DNA of 40,654 nucleotides from an uncultured Bacteroidales bacterium (GCA_903822525.1 CAIJPI010000037.1:1-40654), one strand, 5' to 3'; shown: positions 26,507 to 35,407, counted from the stretch's first letter. Made by a program: numbers and translations. Notes: generated from the letters alone by a model not told the origin.

Positions 26507-29500
26507 ATGAACACGTCCGACACCCTAAATAAAGCCAACAGCCTTAATCCTGCAGAAGATTACAAAAAATTGCGCAGGGAAGGAATACTGAATATTGAGA
26601 AACTTGCCGGTAATGTTTGGACAGACTACAATACACATGATCCAGGTATTACTATGCTTGAGGCTTTATGCTATGCGATCACCGACCTCGCTTACCGCAC
26701 GGGCTTTGACATGAAGGACCTGCTGGCACAAAACACCCTGGATAGCATTGCCTGGAAAAATATTTTCTACACTGCGCGAGAGATACTACCATGCAACCCG
26801 GTTACACTAAATGATTTCCGGAAAATCCTGATTGATGTGGCAGGTGTCCGCAATGCCTGGATTACCATCAGCAAGGATTATGAAGTGCCGATCTTCCTAA
26901 ATAAGGATAAAATCATTGACGCCTTTAAAAACCAGGATTTAGTCGATAAAATCAAATCAATACAGCCATGCGACTGCGATGATAAGGTGATGTTGCCCTA
27001 TACGAGTGACACTGAAAATCAGGATATCCGGGGACTGAATTTTTCGGATGGAGCTATTGTGGAATTGAACGGCCTTTATAAGATCATCATTGAATACGAA
27101 GAAGAAATTCTTGAAAAGAAACGGGAAGACGAGGTACGGAAAAAGGCACTGAAAGTATTGCATAGCCACAGGAATGTATGTGAAGATTACCTGAGTGTAT
27201 CAGGAGCTGAGTACAAGGATTTTTTTCTGAAATCCAGCGTTTCGCTGGCCGAAAATGCTGATGCCGACAGGGTGTTGGCGGAAATGTGTTACCGTATCCA
27301 GAATTATTTTACCCCTCCGGTCAAATTCTATACGCTCGATGAAATGACCGGTAAGGGAATCCTTACAGATGAGATATTTGAAGGCCCGATCTTAAAACAT
27401 GGATTTATCCTGGAGAAGGAATTGGAGAAAACCGATATGTTCAGGGATATGCGCCTGTCGGATATTATCAATTTCATTTCCGATATTGAAGGGGTAAACT
27501 CCCTTCGAACATTCAAAATGATAGATGATCCGGGTGAACCGGGAGAGGAGGTGGAAGCGGATAACAATTGCAGCAGTGAAGATTATTTTGATGAATGGAT
27601 CGAACGAATTAAGAACGAAAAACTGGTTGGCAGAATTTCGGTTGATGATCTGGTAAAATTCTTACAACCCACAGAGGAAGACCCTTCCATTCCCTTTTCT
27701 GAAGTGCATTTTTTCAAACCTAGCGGCGAAGTGTTGATAAATAGCGACCGCTTCCTGAAGTTGTTAAATGATCTGAAAGGCAAGGATAAGTATTTGAAGA
27801 TGGCAGGCTTCGTGAATAATTTTCCTGTGCCTACCGGAGAAAATATGGAGCTGAAGGATTTTTACCCAGTTCAGTATGAATTGCCTTTTACCTATAGGGT
27901 TGACGAATCAGGCTTACCTGTGCATGACGGGAAAAAACGCCTCATCCAATCCCTGCAACTAAAGGGTTACTTTGCTGTATTTGAGCAATTGTTTTTGAAT
28001 TACCTCTTCACCTTAGGCGATTTGAATGAGATATTTTCATTCAAGGATATAAAGTTTAAGGGGGAAACAGAGCATAAAAATGAGCAGTCTGCCTGCGATA
28101 AACGTGAAATCAATGAAGGGCAGGAACAGGAATTTATTGAACCCTTGCCTAACCAAATCATTTATAAGGACGAACAAAATATTCTCCTTGAAAAAATTGC
28201 AGGCTATAAATGCTTGTATTACGATGCAGAGAAGTATATTTCTGAACTCCAGGGTATTATTCAACCCGAAGCAGAATTTGAAAGGCAGCGGAACCAGATG
28301 CTCGATCATTTGCTTGCACGTTTCAATGAGGAGATGACTGAGTACGGAACCCTCATGAAATCGATGTACCCGGATAATTATTTGATCCGCATTATTCGAA
28401 ATAAAGCCGATTTATTGTCTGATTACCGAGCTATCAGCAATTACCGTGCAAGAGCCTATAACTATAAACTGGAAGAAGAGTGCAGGGATTATGAAAATGA
28501 AGATTGGGATGAAGAGCGAATTGCTTTGAATATTTCGGGCCTTGAAAAAAGGATCGCCAGGCTTATCGGTTTGCATGATTACAAGCGCAAAGACCTGGCG
28601 CCTGAAAATTTATTTTTTGAGAAGATGGATGATGATCAAAATCCAAATTTCGGTAAAATAAAACTTGTATTGTATGAAGATAACAGCAAGGAATCAATCT
28701 TGCTCGAAACTGGGTATTACGAGGGAAAATGCAGCGATGAAATCCTGCATTGCTTCGTCAATAGCGGTTGTTGCTCGCATAATTTTATAAAATATCCCGA
28801 ACAGCGATCCACTCATAAGCGTGTTCACCGCCATAATCAAATGGAAGAATTACGTTTCGCGTTATTGGATAAAGAAGGAAAAGAACTGGCCATCAGCCCG
28901 GTTTACCGGAATTCAAAACTCCGCGATGAAGCCCTTCAAAGGGCAGAGTGCATCCTGGAGAAAATATGCCATACTGAAGGCCTTCATATGGTTGAAAATA
29001 TCTTGCTGAGACCCAAAGGCGACAATCAACTCAGTAATGAGAAAAATGAATTGGTTGGAGAAGAATTCAAACTTCTGAATATCTGCCTCGACAAGTGCGA
29101 CCTCCATGTAAAGCAGGATGCAAAGGCAAGGCCTAACTATAAATTTGATTTGCAGGTATTGCCCCCCGAAAAATGCCTGGATGGTAAAAGATGGAATGTA
29201 ATCCTTAACCGTTTAGACCCAGCCGCTAAAGTGCTGGAACATCAGTTCAAGGAGTATGAACTGGCATCCGATTTTATTTCCAGGGTAAGGGAATATGGGA
29301 GTGAACTTGAAAATTATAGTATATACAAAACTCACTCACGGGAAACTCCAGCCTATTATTTCAAATTAAAGGACGATAAAGGCAAAACGTTGGTTGAAAG
29401 CAGTTGTTTCAGCATGTATTCAACCACAAGCGCCAAAAGCGATGAGGCGTTGCCTGGTAAACGAATTGATTGCAATGGGACTATTATTGACAAAGCAATT

Positions 29501-30058
29501 GTAGAAGAGATCGAAGAACTGAAAAAATTCCTGGCTTTTGAACTGGATCTTTATTGCTGCGAAGAATCTTGTGATCATGATGAAGACCCGTATTCATTCA
29601 GGTTAACATTTGTTTTGCCCTGCTGGCCAAAGCGTTTCCATAATAAGAGTTTCAGGAAATTTGTCGAAAAGACCATCCATTCCGAAACACCGGCCCATAT
29701 ACAAGCCCGTATTTTCTGGCTGGGCCTGACTGAAATGCGCAATTTTGAGGAATCTTATTTTGAGTGGCTGATCGAAATGTCGTGCAATGATGTGCCTGAC
29801 ATTGCTATATGCAATACCCTGATTGATGAGGTTATTCATTTGAAAAACTGTGATGATAAGTGCCAGGAAGAGGAAAATTCCAGCAAACAGGAAATGAATG
29901 TTTCAGCTAATGCAAAGGATCAGCCTGCAACTATTCCTGCTGAAATTAAGCCTGGCGCCGTCAGGGAAAAACCTGCTGCAGTAAAGAAAACAGGGAGCAC
30001 TGTTGTAAAAAAGACATCTGTAGTTAAGAAGGATGCTGGTAAAGGGATACCCAAATAA
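26507..30058 (+). CDS. large baseplate wedge protein (Afp12-like)
   Basis: A 1183-residue protein 40 bases after the Afp11-like gene. The start carries the baseplate-J/gp6 signature WTDYNTHDPGITMLEALCYAITDLAYRTGFD (38-68), shared by Afp12-type proteins. A helical domain with a conserved LQSLQLKGYFAVFEQLFLNYLF segment lies near 480-505. Later segments include ARLIGLHDYKRKDL and HMVENILLRPK near 830. The C-terminal part has FRLTFVLPCWPKRFHNKSFRKFVEKTIHSETPAHIQARIFWLGLTEMRNFE (about 1030-1080), close in pattern to the C-terminus of other eCIS Afp12 homologues. The last ~45 residues are an unusual Lys/Pro/Ala/Val-rich basic tail (AAVKKTGSTVVKKTSVVKK). Cys pairs recur along the chain (CDCD, SGCCSH, CLDKCD, CCEESCDHDED, CDDKC). 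It pairs with the Afp11-like protein to build wedges. Confidence 0.87.
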   Translation: MNTSDTLNKANSLNPAEDYKKLRREGILNIEKLAGNVWTDYNTHDPGITMLEALCYAITDLAYRTGFDMKDLLAQNTLDSIAWKNIFYTAREILPCNPVTLNDFRKILIDVAGVRNAWITISKDYEVPIFLNKDKIIDAFKNQDLVDKIKSIQPCDCDDKVMLPYTSDTENQDIRGLNFSDGAIVELNGLYKIIIEYEEEILEKKREDEVRKKALKVLHSHRNVCEDYLSVSGAEYKDFFLKSSVSLAENADADRVLAEMCYRIQNYFTPPVKFYTLDEMTGKGILTDEIFEGPILKHGFILEKELEKTDMFRDMRLSDIINFISDIEGVNSLRTFKMIDDPGEPGEEVEADNNCSSEDYFDEWIERIKNEKLVGRISVDDLVKFLQPTEEDPSIPFSEVHFFKPSGEVLINSDRFLKLLNDLKGKDKYLKMAGFVNNFPVPTGENMELKDFYPVQYELPFTYRVDESGLPVHDGKKRLIQSLQLKGYFAVFEQLFLNYLFTLGDLNEIFSFKDIKFKGETEHKNEQSACDKREINEGQEQEFIEPLPNQIIYKDEQNILLEKIAGYKCLYYDAEKYISELQGIIQPEAEFERQRNQMLDHLLARFNEEMTEYGTLMKSMYPDNYLIRIIRNKADLLSDYRAISNYRARAYNYKLEEECRDYENEDWDEERIALNISGLEKRIARLIGLHDYKRKDLAPENLFFEKMDDDQNPNFGKIKLVLYEDNSKESILLETGYYEGKCSDEILHCFVNSGCCSHNFIKYPEQRSTHKRVHRHNQMEELRFALLDKEGKELAISPVYRNSKLRDEALQRAECILEKICHTEGLHMVENILLRPKGDNQLSNEKNELVGEEFKLLNICLDKCDLHVKQDAKARPNYKFDLQVLPPEKCLDGKRWNVILNRLDPAAKVLEHQFKEYELASDFISRVREYGSELENYSIYKTHSRETPAYYFKLKDDKGKTLVESSCFSMYSTTSAKSDEALPGKRIDCNGTIIDKAIVEEIEELKKFLAFELDLYCCEESCDHDEDPYSFRLTFVLPCWPKRFHNKSFRKFVEKTIHSETPAHIQARIFWLGLTEMRNFEESYFEWLIEMSCNDVPDIAICNTLIDEVIHLKNCDDKCQEEENSSKQEMNVSANAKDQPATIPAEIKPGAVREKPAAVKKTGSTVVKKTSVVKKDAGKGIPK

Positions 30059-30086
30059 TACAAGATCAATTCTAAAATAGAATGTC

Positions 30087-31484
30087 ATGCGTCCTGGTGT
30101 TCATATCATCAATAAACAGTTGTTCGAATTTGAATGCGAACAAAAGGAGCATGCATTCAGCATTCAACAAAAGATGTCCTATGAAGTGCAGGACCGGATT
30201 GCGAAAGCCATTGACCGGGTGTGTTGTGAACTTGCAGATAAGGAAGTGAATTACCAGATTCCCTTGCTTGAAATTGATCTTGGGGAGATTTCATTCGACA
30301 GACTGGAAGAGGAGATTGTCCCGGCTTTTGAAAAAGCATTTTACGAAAAACTTTCCGGTATTGCGACTCTTGAGTCGGCAACGGGTTTTGCAAAGGTTTC
30401 TAAACAGGAATCCTCTTTAGCCGTAGCAAAGACGTTTTTGTTGACAGGCCGCTTGCCCTGGCATGCTGGGAAACCAGGCAGCAACATTTTGGCTGATCTC
30501 TTTTCAGTACTATTTGCTGAAAACCGGGAGGCATTGAAAAGACTTATTCTCTCAAATCTTTCAAGTCAACGTTTTATTGAACGCCTGGCATCACAAGTTG
30601 ATGATGCTCACCTGAACGACATCATTGATTTACTGGAAATCAACCCTGAGTTGTTATTGTTTATTGAAAAATCAGTGTTTGAGCTAATTGACCAGGATTT
30701 AAAGGATGATAGGATTCAAGTACGCAGGATCGCATTAGAATTCACCCTGAAACTTATTTCAGTGAAATTCACATATACAGCGGTTGAAGAATTCATTGAA
30801 CAAATAAAAAAGCTTCTTGCCGGGAAAGGTAAGCTCAGCGAGCGAATTCAGGAACAAAAAGCGCTGCATGCAATTCAGACTCCTGGGCAGATGCTGCAGT
30901 TATTAAAAAAGGAAACAGTAAGGGTGGAAGAATTTAAAAGAATTCATAGCGACAATATGCAGAAAGAGGATGAACCTGTTGAAGCTTCAAAATTCTATAT
31001 CTCCAATGCCGGACTGGTCTTGATTGCCAACTTCTTGCCCTTGTTTTTCAATGAGCTGCAATTACTTGAAAATGGAGCATTTACAAGCAAACAGAACCAG
31101 GTCAGGGCTGTATTCCTCCTGAATTATTTGTGCACTGCCGTTGAAACGGTACCTGAGTACATTTTGCCTTTGAATAAAATTTTATGTGGACTTGGTTTGG
31201 AAGAACCACTTCCATCAATGATAGCGCTTAATGAAAGAGAAAAGAATGAATGCAATGATTTGATAGGTGAAATCATCAGGAATTGGCAAAAACTTGGAAA
31301 TACATCGGTAGATGCATTTCGCGAATCATTCCTGAACAGGGATGGTATACTGTCATTCGAAAACAACGGGTGGAAATTGCAGGTGGAAAGAAAAGGATAT
31401 GATATATTATTGGAGTCTTTACCCTGGTCATTCGTTCTCATAAAATTGGGCTGGATGGATGAAATAATTACAACGGAATGGTAA
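30087..31484 (+). CDS. contractile injection system tape-measure-type protein (CIS_TMP)
   Basis: A 465-residue protein. The N-terminal motif HIINKQLFEFECEQKEHAFSIQQKMSYEVQDRI, then IDLGEISFDRLEEEIVPAFEKAF, is the CIS_TMP family start. The C-terminal half has the family's second block: ISNAGLVLIANFLPLFFNELQLL, a run QVRAVFLLNYLC, and PEYILPLNKILCGLGLEEPLP. By position (between Afp12- and Afp15-like genes) it is the Afp14 equivalent, which in the family is thought to set tube length. It is short for a tape measure: about 465 mostly helical residues. The gene for a tail fibre (Afp13), usually located before it, is absent. Its last bases overlap the ATPase start by 7 nt. Confidence 0.85.
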   Translation: MRPGVHIINKQLFEFECEQKEHAFSIQQKMSYEVQDRIAKAIDRVCCELADKEVNYQIPLLEIDLGEISFDRLEEEIVPAFEKAFYEKLSGIATLESATGFAKVSKQESSLAVAKTFLLTGRLPWHAGKPGSNILADLFSVLFAENREALKRLILSNLSSQRFIERLASQVDDAHLNDIIDLLEINPELLLFIEKSVFELIDQDLKDDRIQVRRIALEFTLKLISVKFTYTAVEEFIEQIKKLLAGKGKLSERIQEQKALHAIQTPGQMLQLLKKETVRVEEFKRIHSDNMQKEDEPVEASKFYISNAGLVLIANFLPLFFNELQLLENGAFTSKQNQVRAVFLLNYLCTAVETVPEYILPLNKILCGLGLEEPLPSMIALNEREKNECNDLIGEIIRNWQKLGNTSVDAFRESFLNRDGILSFENNGWKLQVERKGYDILLESLPWSFVLIKLGWMDEIITTEW

Positions 31485-32830
31485 ACGAATTGATAAAAAA
31501 TAATGCCGATGTGCTTACGCGCGAATTGCAATGGTTCAGCGATGTAGTGGATACCCGTTTGAATCTTTATTTTGGAAAAGAAAGCGATTACCCTTCGATA
31601 TTCAATGTAACGCCCCAGGTACATCCTGAAGTTGACGCTCCCTACGTTCGTTTTATTGATCACTATAAAATGAACCTGGCCGAACGTATTGTGCTCATGC
31701 TTGCACTTGTACCGCATATTATGCCGCAACTGCTTGATAAATTATTTGAAATAAATACTGATTACAACAAGGGGTTTACTGAATTAGGGGGAGTGAAAGG
31801 AACAACTCATGGCGGGTTTATTCCCACCGGTGAAACTGCTATGTTTTTACTCTCAGGCAATGATTTAAGCCATCGTTTTGCATACACTTTGATGTTTGAA
31901 GGCGGGCATTTTTTTTCGGCCCACAATATTTTAAAACTACAGCCTGTCGCAAACGATGAGCCTAGATTAAGCGGAGCGTTGTGCCTGAATAAAGAATTCC
32001 TGGATCAGTTTACTACCGGGCAAATAAGCAAACCCAATTTCAGCATCGATTTTCCTGCAAAATTAATCAGCACGCAACTCGAATGGGACGACCTGGTGCT
32101 TCCCGAAAAAACTTTGTATCAGATTGATGAAATAAAAGCCTGGGTAGAACACTCACATACCTTGCTGAACGACTGGGGAATGAAGAAAAAAATCAAACCC
32201 GGCTTCAAATGTCTTTTCTACGGCCCTTCAGGAACTGGCAAGACCTTAACAGCCTGCTTGCTCGGAAAACATTACGACATGGATGTGTACCGCGTGGATT
32301 TAAGCATGATGATTTCGAAATACATTGGTGAAACCGAAAAAAATCTCTCCAAAGTTTTTGATTCGGCAGAATATAAAAACTGGATACTGTTTTTTGACGA
32401 AGCCGAAGCCTTATTCGGAAAACGCACAGGAGTGAGTGATGCGCACGACCGCTATGCCAACCAGGAAGTTTCATATCTGCTGCAACGCATCGAAGATTTT
32501 AACGGAGTGGTGATACTGGCATCGAATTTAAAATCCAATATCGATGAAGCATTTACCAGGCGTTTTAATTCCATCATTTATTTCCCCATGCCTGATGAAA
32601 ACGAACGCTACCGTCTTTGGCAGGCCGCATTTCCCGAAAAAATCAAACTGGAAGATACAATCAATATCAAACACCTTTCGTCAAAATATGAATTGACGGG
32701 CGCCACGATTATGAACATCGGTAGTTACAGTTCATTAATGGCCTTAGCACATAGCCATGAAGAAATTAAATTCAATGATGTAGAGCAGGGAATAAAGAAA
32801 GAACTTATGAAAGAAGGAAAGTTGGTTTAA
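31478..32830 (+). CDS. AAA+ ATPase of the injection system (Afp15-like)
   Basis: A 450-residue protein. The N-terminal ~210 residues form the eCIS-specific domain (LNLAERIVLMLALVPHIMPQLLDKLF, GGVKGTTHGGFIPTGETAMFLLSG). The AAA+ module has Walker A GPSGTGKT (249-256), Walker B ILFFDEAEALFGKR (303-316), sensor 1 near ILASNL (346-351), and the arginine finger in FTRRF (R361/R362). A C-terminal sensor-2-like helix follows (LTGATIMNIGSYSSLMAL). Afp15 homologues are present in most eCIS loci and are needed for particle assembly; the exact mechanism is unsettled. The ATG overlaps the preceding stop codon region by 7 bases, indicating translational coupling. The DUF4157 gene follows after 23 bases. 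Confidence 0.94.
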   Translation: MVNELIKNNADVLTRELQWFSDVVDTRLNLYFGKESDYPSIFNVTPQVHPEVDAPYVRFIDHYKMNLAERIVLMLALVPHIMPQLLDKLFEINTDYNKGFTELGGVKGTTHGGFIPTGETAMFLLSGNDLSHRFAYTLMFEGGHFFSAHNILKLQPVANDEPRLSGALCLNKEFLDQFTTGQISKPNFSIDFPAKLISTQLEWDDLVLPEKTLYQIDEIKAWVEHSHTLLNDWGMKKKIKPGFKCLFYGPSGTGKTLTACLLGKHYDMDVYRVDLSMMISKYIGETEKNLSKVFDSAEYKNWILFFDEAEALFGKRTGVSDAHDRYANQEVSYLLQRIEDFNGVVILASNLKSNIDEAFTRRFNSIIYFPMPDENERYRLWQAAFPEKIKLEDTINIKHLSSKYELTGATIMNIGSYSSLMALAHSHEEIKFNDVEQGIKKELMKEGKLV

Positions 32831-32853
32831 TTAATTTTAAATTAATATTTGTC

Positions 32854-34122
32854 ATGGAAACACTACGAACTTCAATAGTTGCACCAACCGCAACACCTGC
32901 ATCGCATCTTCAAAATAAAACGGATGCAAAGGCTAAGGAGAGTATAGCAAAAATACAGCCTCCGCTTTTCTACCAGCCCAAACTTACTATAGGCGCACCC
33001 GATGATGTTTATGAAAAAGAAGCGGATGCAATGGCAGATAAAGTTATGCGTATGCCAATGCCGGAACCAATAAATTTTTCAACTGCAATGAATGTAGTTA
33101 ACAGAAAATGTACTGAATGCAAGGAAGAGGAGAAATTACAACGGAAGGAGAAACGCGATGAAGACGATGATAAGATCCTAATGAAAAGTGAAAACACCAG
33201 TTACACAGGCAAGGCAGCACCTTCAATTGTACATGATGTTATTAACACATCCGGCGGCAAATCATTAGATCCGGACACCCGCTCATATATGGAACCACGA
33301 TTTGGCTATGATTTCAGTAATGTGAAAATTCATGACAATTCTGTAGCTGCGAAAAGTGCGGATTCAATCAATGCTCTTGCTTATACTTCAGGGAATAATG
33401 TTGTTTTTAATTCAGGACAGTACAATACAAATTCTGATTCTGGAAAAAGATTGCTGGCGCATGAGTTGACGCATGTGGTGCAGCAGGGGAATGGCATTTC
33501 CGCTAAAGTTCAACGCGCTCCTGTCGCACCAGTTCCATGTGCTGTTGGAAAGGAAGCAGAAAAAATGACAGGAACTATTCAGCCAGTGATTATTGCAGAC
33601 AATGATGGTAAAAATCCTACAACGGCACCTTCCTTTGCACAAGTTATTGCTATTTGGGAGAAATGTTGTATAGATTATACAGTAGAGGCCCCAAAAACAA
33701 TTAAGAAAACAGATTATAAAATTCTTGACGAATCCCCCACTAATGTTCCTACTGCTGAAGAGTCGAGTTTGTTTTCTGACGCTGGCGTAAGTAATAGTAT
33801 ACAAGTTTTCGTTCCGCAAACTTTTGCTCAAGGAGGCAAAACCGGTAAAACTATCTCCGGTGGTGGTGGAACATATGATGCAGGTACTGCTAATCCCAAA
33901 ATAGTGGTTGTAGAGGGTGCAGCTTCCGAAGTGGTTGCTCATGAAGTAGGGCACGCCAGTGGATATCTGAGCCATGATGCAAATAAAACTGTCATGAAAC
34001 CAACTGGAGCTTATAATGTCCCAAATTCAAAAGATGTTTCAGCAGATGTTTGCAGTAAATCGAGAACTGGTCCTGTTCTTAAAAAAGTTGGTGCTAAAAA
34101 AGATTGTTGCATGAAGTATTAA
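32854..34122 (+). CDS. eCIS-core (DUF4157) protein with a second metzincin-like zinc motif; candidate cargo
   Basis: A 422-residue protein, last in the operon. The family's lead motif FYQPKLTIGAPDDVYEKEADAMADKVMRM lies at 39-67, a charged linker (CTECKEEEKLQRKEKRDEDDD) at 86-106, and the DUF4157 core at about 133-212 with FGYDFSNVKIHD and HELTHVVQQG (zinc motif HELTH at 203-207). Beyond it, residues ~225-422 form a separate domain. It holds HEVGHASGYLSHD (HExxH at 363-367, G370, H374, D375), then TVMKPTG (M381), which resembles the HExxHxxGxxH plus Met-turn plan of metzincin proteases but with the third ligand one residue later. DUF4157 proteins are strongly linked with eCIS and often carry variable C-terminal toxic domains. 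The predicted role is therefore a loaded effector with protease activity. No signal peptide. Whether it is toxic is unknown. Confidence 0.85.
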   Translation: METLRTSIVAPTATPASHLQNKTDAKAKESIAKIQPPLFYQPKLTIGAPDDVYEKEADAMADKVMRMPMPEPINFSTAMNVVNRKCTECKEEEKLQRKEKRDEDDDKILMKSENTSYTGKAAPSIVHDVINTSGGKSLDPDTRSYMEPRFGYDFSNVKIHDNSVAAKSADSINALAYTSGNNVVFNSGQYNTNSDSGKRLLAHELTHVVQQGNGISAKVQRAPVAPVPCAVGKEAEKMTGTIQPVIIADNDGKNPTTAPSFAQVIAIWEKCCIDYTVEAPKTIKKTDYKILDESPTNVPTAEESSLFSDAGVSNSIQVFVPQTFAQGGKTGKTISGGGGTYDAGTANPKIVVVEGAASEVVAHEVGHASGYLSHDANKTVMKPTGAYNVPNSKDVSADVCSKSRTGPVLKKVGAKKDCCMKY

Positions 34123-34825
34123 GAATAATTGTAATTAAAGTAAAAACTTGCAAATTATTGATAATGAATAGAAGCGCATATCTTGGCATCGTTTCGAAAG
34201 GTTCATTTTTAGTTTTAGCATCAGATAATGATCTAATGGGGTAATTCAAGTTTAGCAGTATTGCATTTTATCTACAGTATCTCCTGAGATAAGTGCAATC
34301 AGCCTTTATCAGTAAGTATGAGAGCCATGCAATTATTATCCGGGGTGAGGAAAATGAGCATGGATTTATTCAGCAATCATTTTAGAGTAAGCAGGCCTAG
34401 TTAATACTGCAGTAACTAGACAGGTTTTTGAGTCAAATAAAGGCAATTTATGTGCATATTGAAATGTCCGTGCGTATTATAGATATTTTTTTGCAAGGGA
34501 TTCTTTCATGGGTGCAAAAGGTCTGCAGCCCAGCAAATTACTATTAACAGGGATTCTTGCAGTATTGCAAACTAAATTATTTAAAAGAAAGCCAAAAGCA
34601 TAAATTTTATCGTAGTAGCTTATCAAACTGTATTTTGTAAAAGCGATGCAATAAATAGAATATCAATATAGATATTAATTTACTTCAAGTTTGATCTGAA
34701 TAACAAGCAATGTTAAATCTCAATCATGAAAACAAAAACAAATATCTGGCTCAGGAAGTACATGCTCCGCCCAGTAGCTCACTGCTCCTCCGGCTGCTGA
34801 CTGCGCCTGCTGAAATTGCTTTACA
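34123..34825. other. 0.7 kb AT-rich gap after the injection-system operon
   Basis: No gene of convincing size is visible. It includes two very small frames: 34508-34603 (31 residues, hydrophobic middle and KRKPK end) and 34726-34800 (listed separately). A short GC-rich patch at about 34748-34812 stands out from the AT-rich surroundings. No intrinsic terminator was found directly after the operon. Confidence 0.5.
34726..34800 (+). CDS. possible 24-residue peptide ORF ahead of the DUF1360-like gene
   Basis: An ATG-to-TGA frame of 24 codons begins MKTKTNIWLRKYMLRP and ends with a Cys pair (CSSGC). It is basic and aromatic in its first half. It ends 25 bases before the DUF1360-like gene on the same strand, so it could be a leader peptide or a small partner. 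Support is weak: no recognised family, and a chance ORF of this length is likely. Confidence 0.18.
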   Translation: MKTKTNIWLRKYMLRPVAHCSSGC

Positions 34826-35128
34826 ATGAAGCAAGTCATACTGTTATCAATGGTAACGGCCTGTATTTCATTTACAGTTGCCGAAATGAAATTATTTGCC
34901 CCGTTCAGGATATGGATAAAAGGGAAAAGCCTTTTTTTCGGCGAGCTCTTTTTATGTGGATATTGCCTTGGACACTGGGTTGCATTTATTCTTGTAGCCT
35001 TATACAGACCTCGCCTTTTTCAATCCTGGTGGCTCATTGATTATTTTCTCACAGCTGTGATAATTGCATGGTTAGCTGCTGTTCAATGGATCATTATGTG
35101 CTGGCTGTTCAGAAAAACCGGGAAATAA
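34826..35128 (+). CDS. DUF1360-like small membrane protein
   Basis: A 100-residue protein. The N-terminus has a hydrophobic segment (VILLSMVTACISFTVAE). The middle has the DUF1360 hallmark, APFR followed by CGYCLGHWVAFILVALYR, in which a Cys pair and a Trp sit at the start of a membrane helix. A third helix is YFLTAVIIAWLAAVQWIIMCWLF and the end is basic (RKTGK). DUF1360 proteins are small integral membrane proteins found in spore formers, phages and other bacteria, with no established function. The neighbour on the left is the injection-system operon (about 700 bases away, same strand); on the right is the divergent MATE gene's 3' end. A possible membrane link for the injection system is speculation based only on proximity. 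An alternative 74-residue frame starting with TTG at 34816 is judged spurious. Confidence 0.6.
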   Translation: MKQVILLSMVTACISFTVAEMKLFAPFRIWIKGKSLFFGELFLCGYCLGHWVAFILVALYRPRLFQSWWLIDYFLTAVIIAWLAAVQWIIMCWLFRKTGK

Positions 35129-35341
35129 ACAATTGCAATAAAAAAAGTTGAGAAAAAGCTCAAAAATCTCGTCTTAATAAGACTAGCGAAAAACGCTCTG
35201 ATAATACTGAAGATTTTATAATCAGTTGCAGTAGCCCTGACGCCTTAATCCTATAATGTGGAATACTAAATATACTGCTATATTATGCTAGTGAAGTTAT
35301 GGCTAATAAAATACTTCACTTGAATATAAAAGTAGTATAGA

Positions 35342-35369
35342 CTGTAATTATGACGGGTTATAATTACAG
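35342..35369 (-). terminator. stem-loop after the MATE gene, probable terminator
   Basis: CTGTAATTAT (35342-35351) is perfectly complementary to ATAATTACAG (35360-35369), a 10-bp stem around an 8-base loop, 38 bases beyond the stop of the minus-strand MATE gene. There is no strong T run behind it on the minus strand. A weaker hairpin with a T run on that strand lies further on at 35148-35163. Termination is inferred from location. Confidence 0.45.
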
Positions 35370-35407
35370 AAGAAATGGCGTTCTAATGTATATTGATTCC
35401 TTACAAA

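Noticed and set aside
31124-31729. 201-codon minus-strand frame across the tape-measure/ATPase junction
   Set aside because: Both plus-strand genes there are well supported by family motifs; the frame has no recognisable domain.
33412-33975. 187-codon minus-strand frame inside the DUF4157 gene
   Set aside because: It is antisense to a gene with clear domain motifs, and is Cys/Phe/Ser-rich in a way typical of shadow frames.
14794-34122. Type VI secretion system or prophage tail as an alternative reading of the cluster
   Set aside because: No TssJ/L/M membrane complex, ClpV, TssB/C pair, capsid, terminase, portal or lysis genes are present; DUF4255, DUF4157, CIS_TMP and the Afp15-type ATPase point to an eCIS.
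34508-34603. 31-codon plus-strand frame with a hydrophobic, basic peptide
   Set aside because: It could be a small membrane-active peptide, but nothing beyond composition supports it.
34816-35040. 74-codon frame overlapping the DUF1360-like gene
   Set aside because: The overlapping 34826 frame has clear membrane helices and the CGYCLGHW motif; this one starts with TTG and has none.
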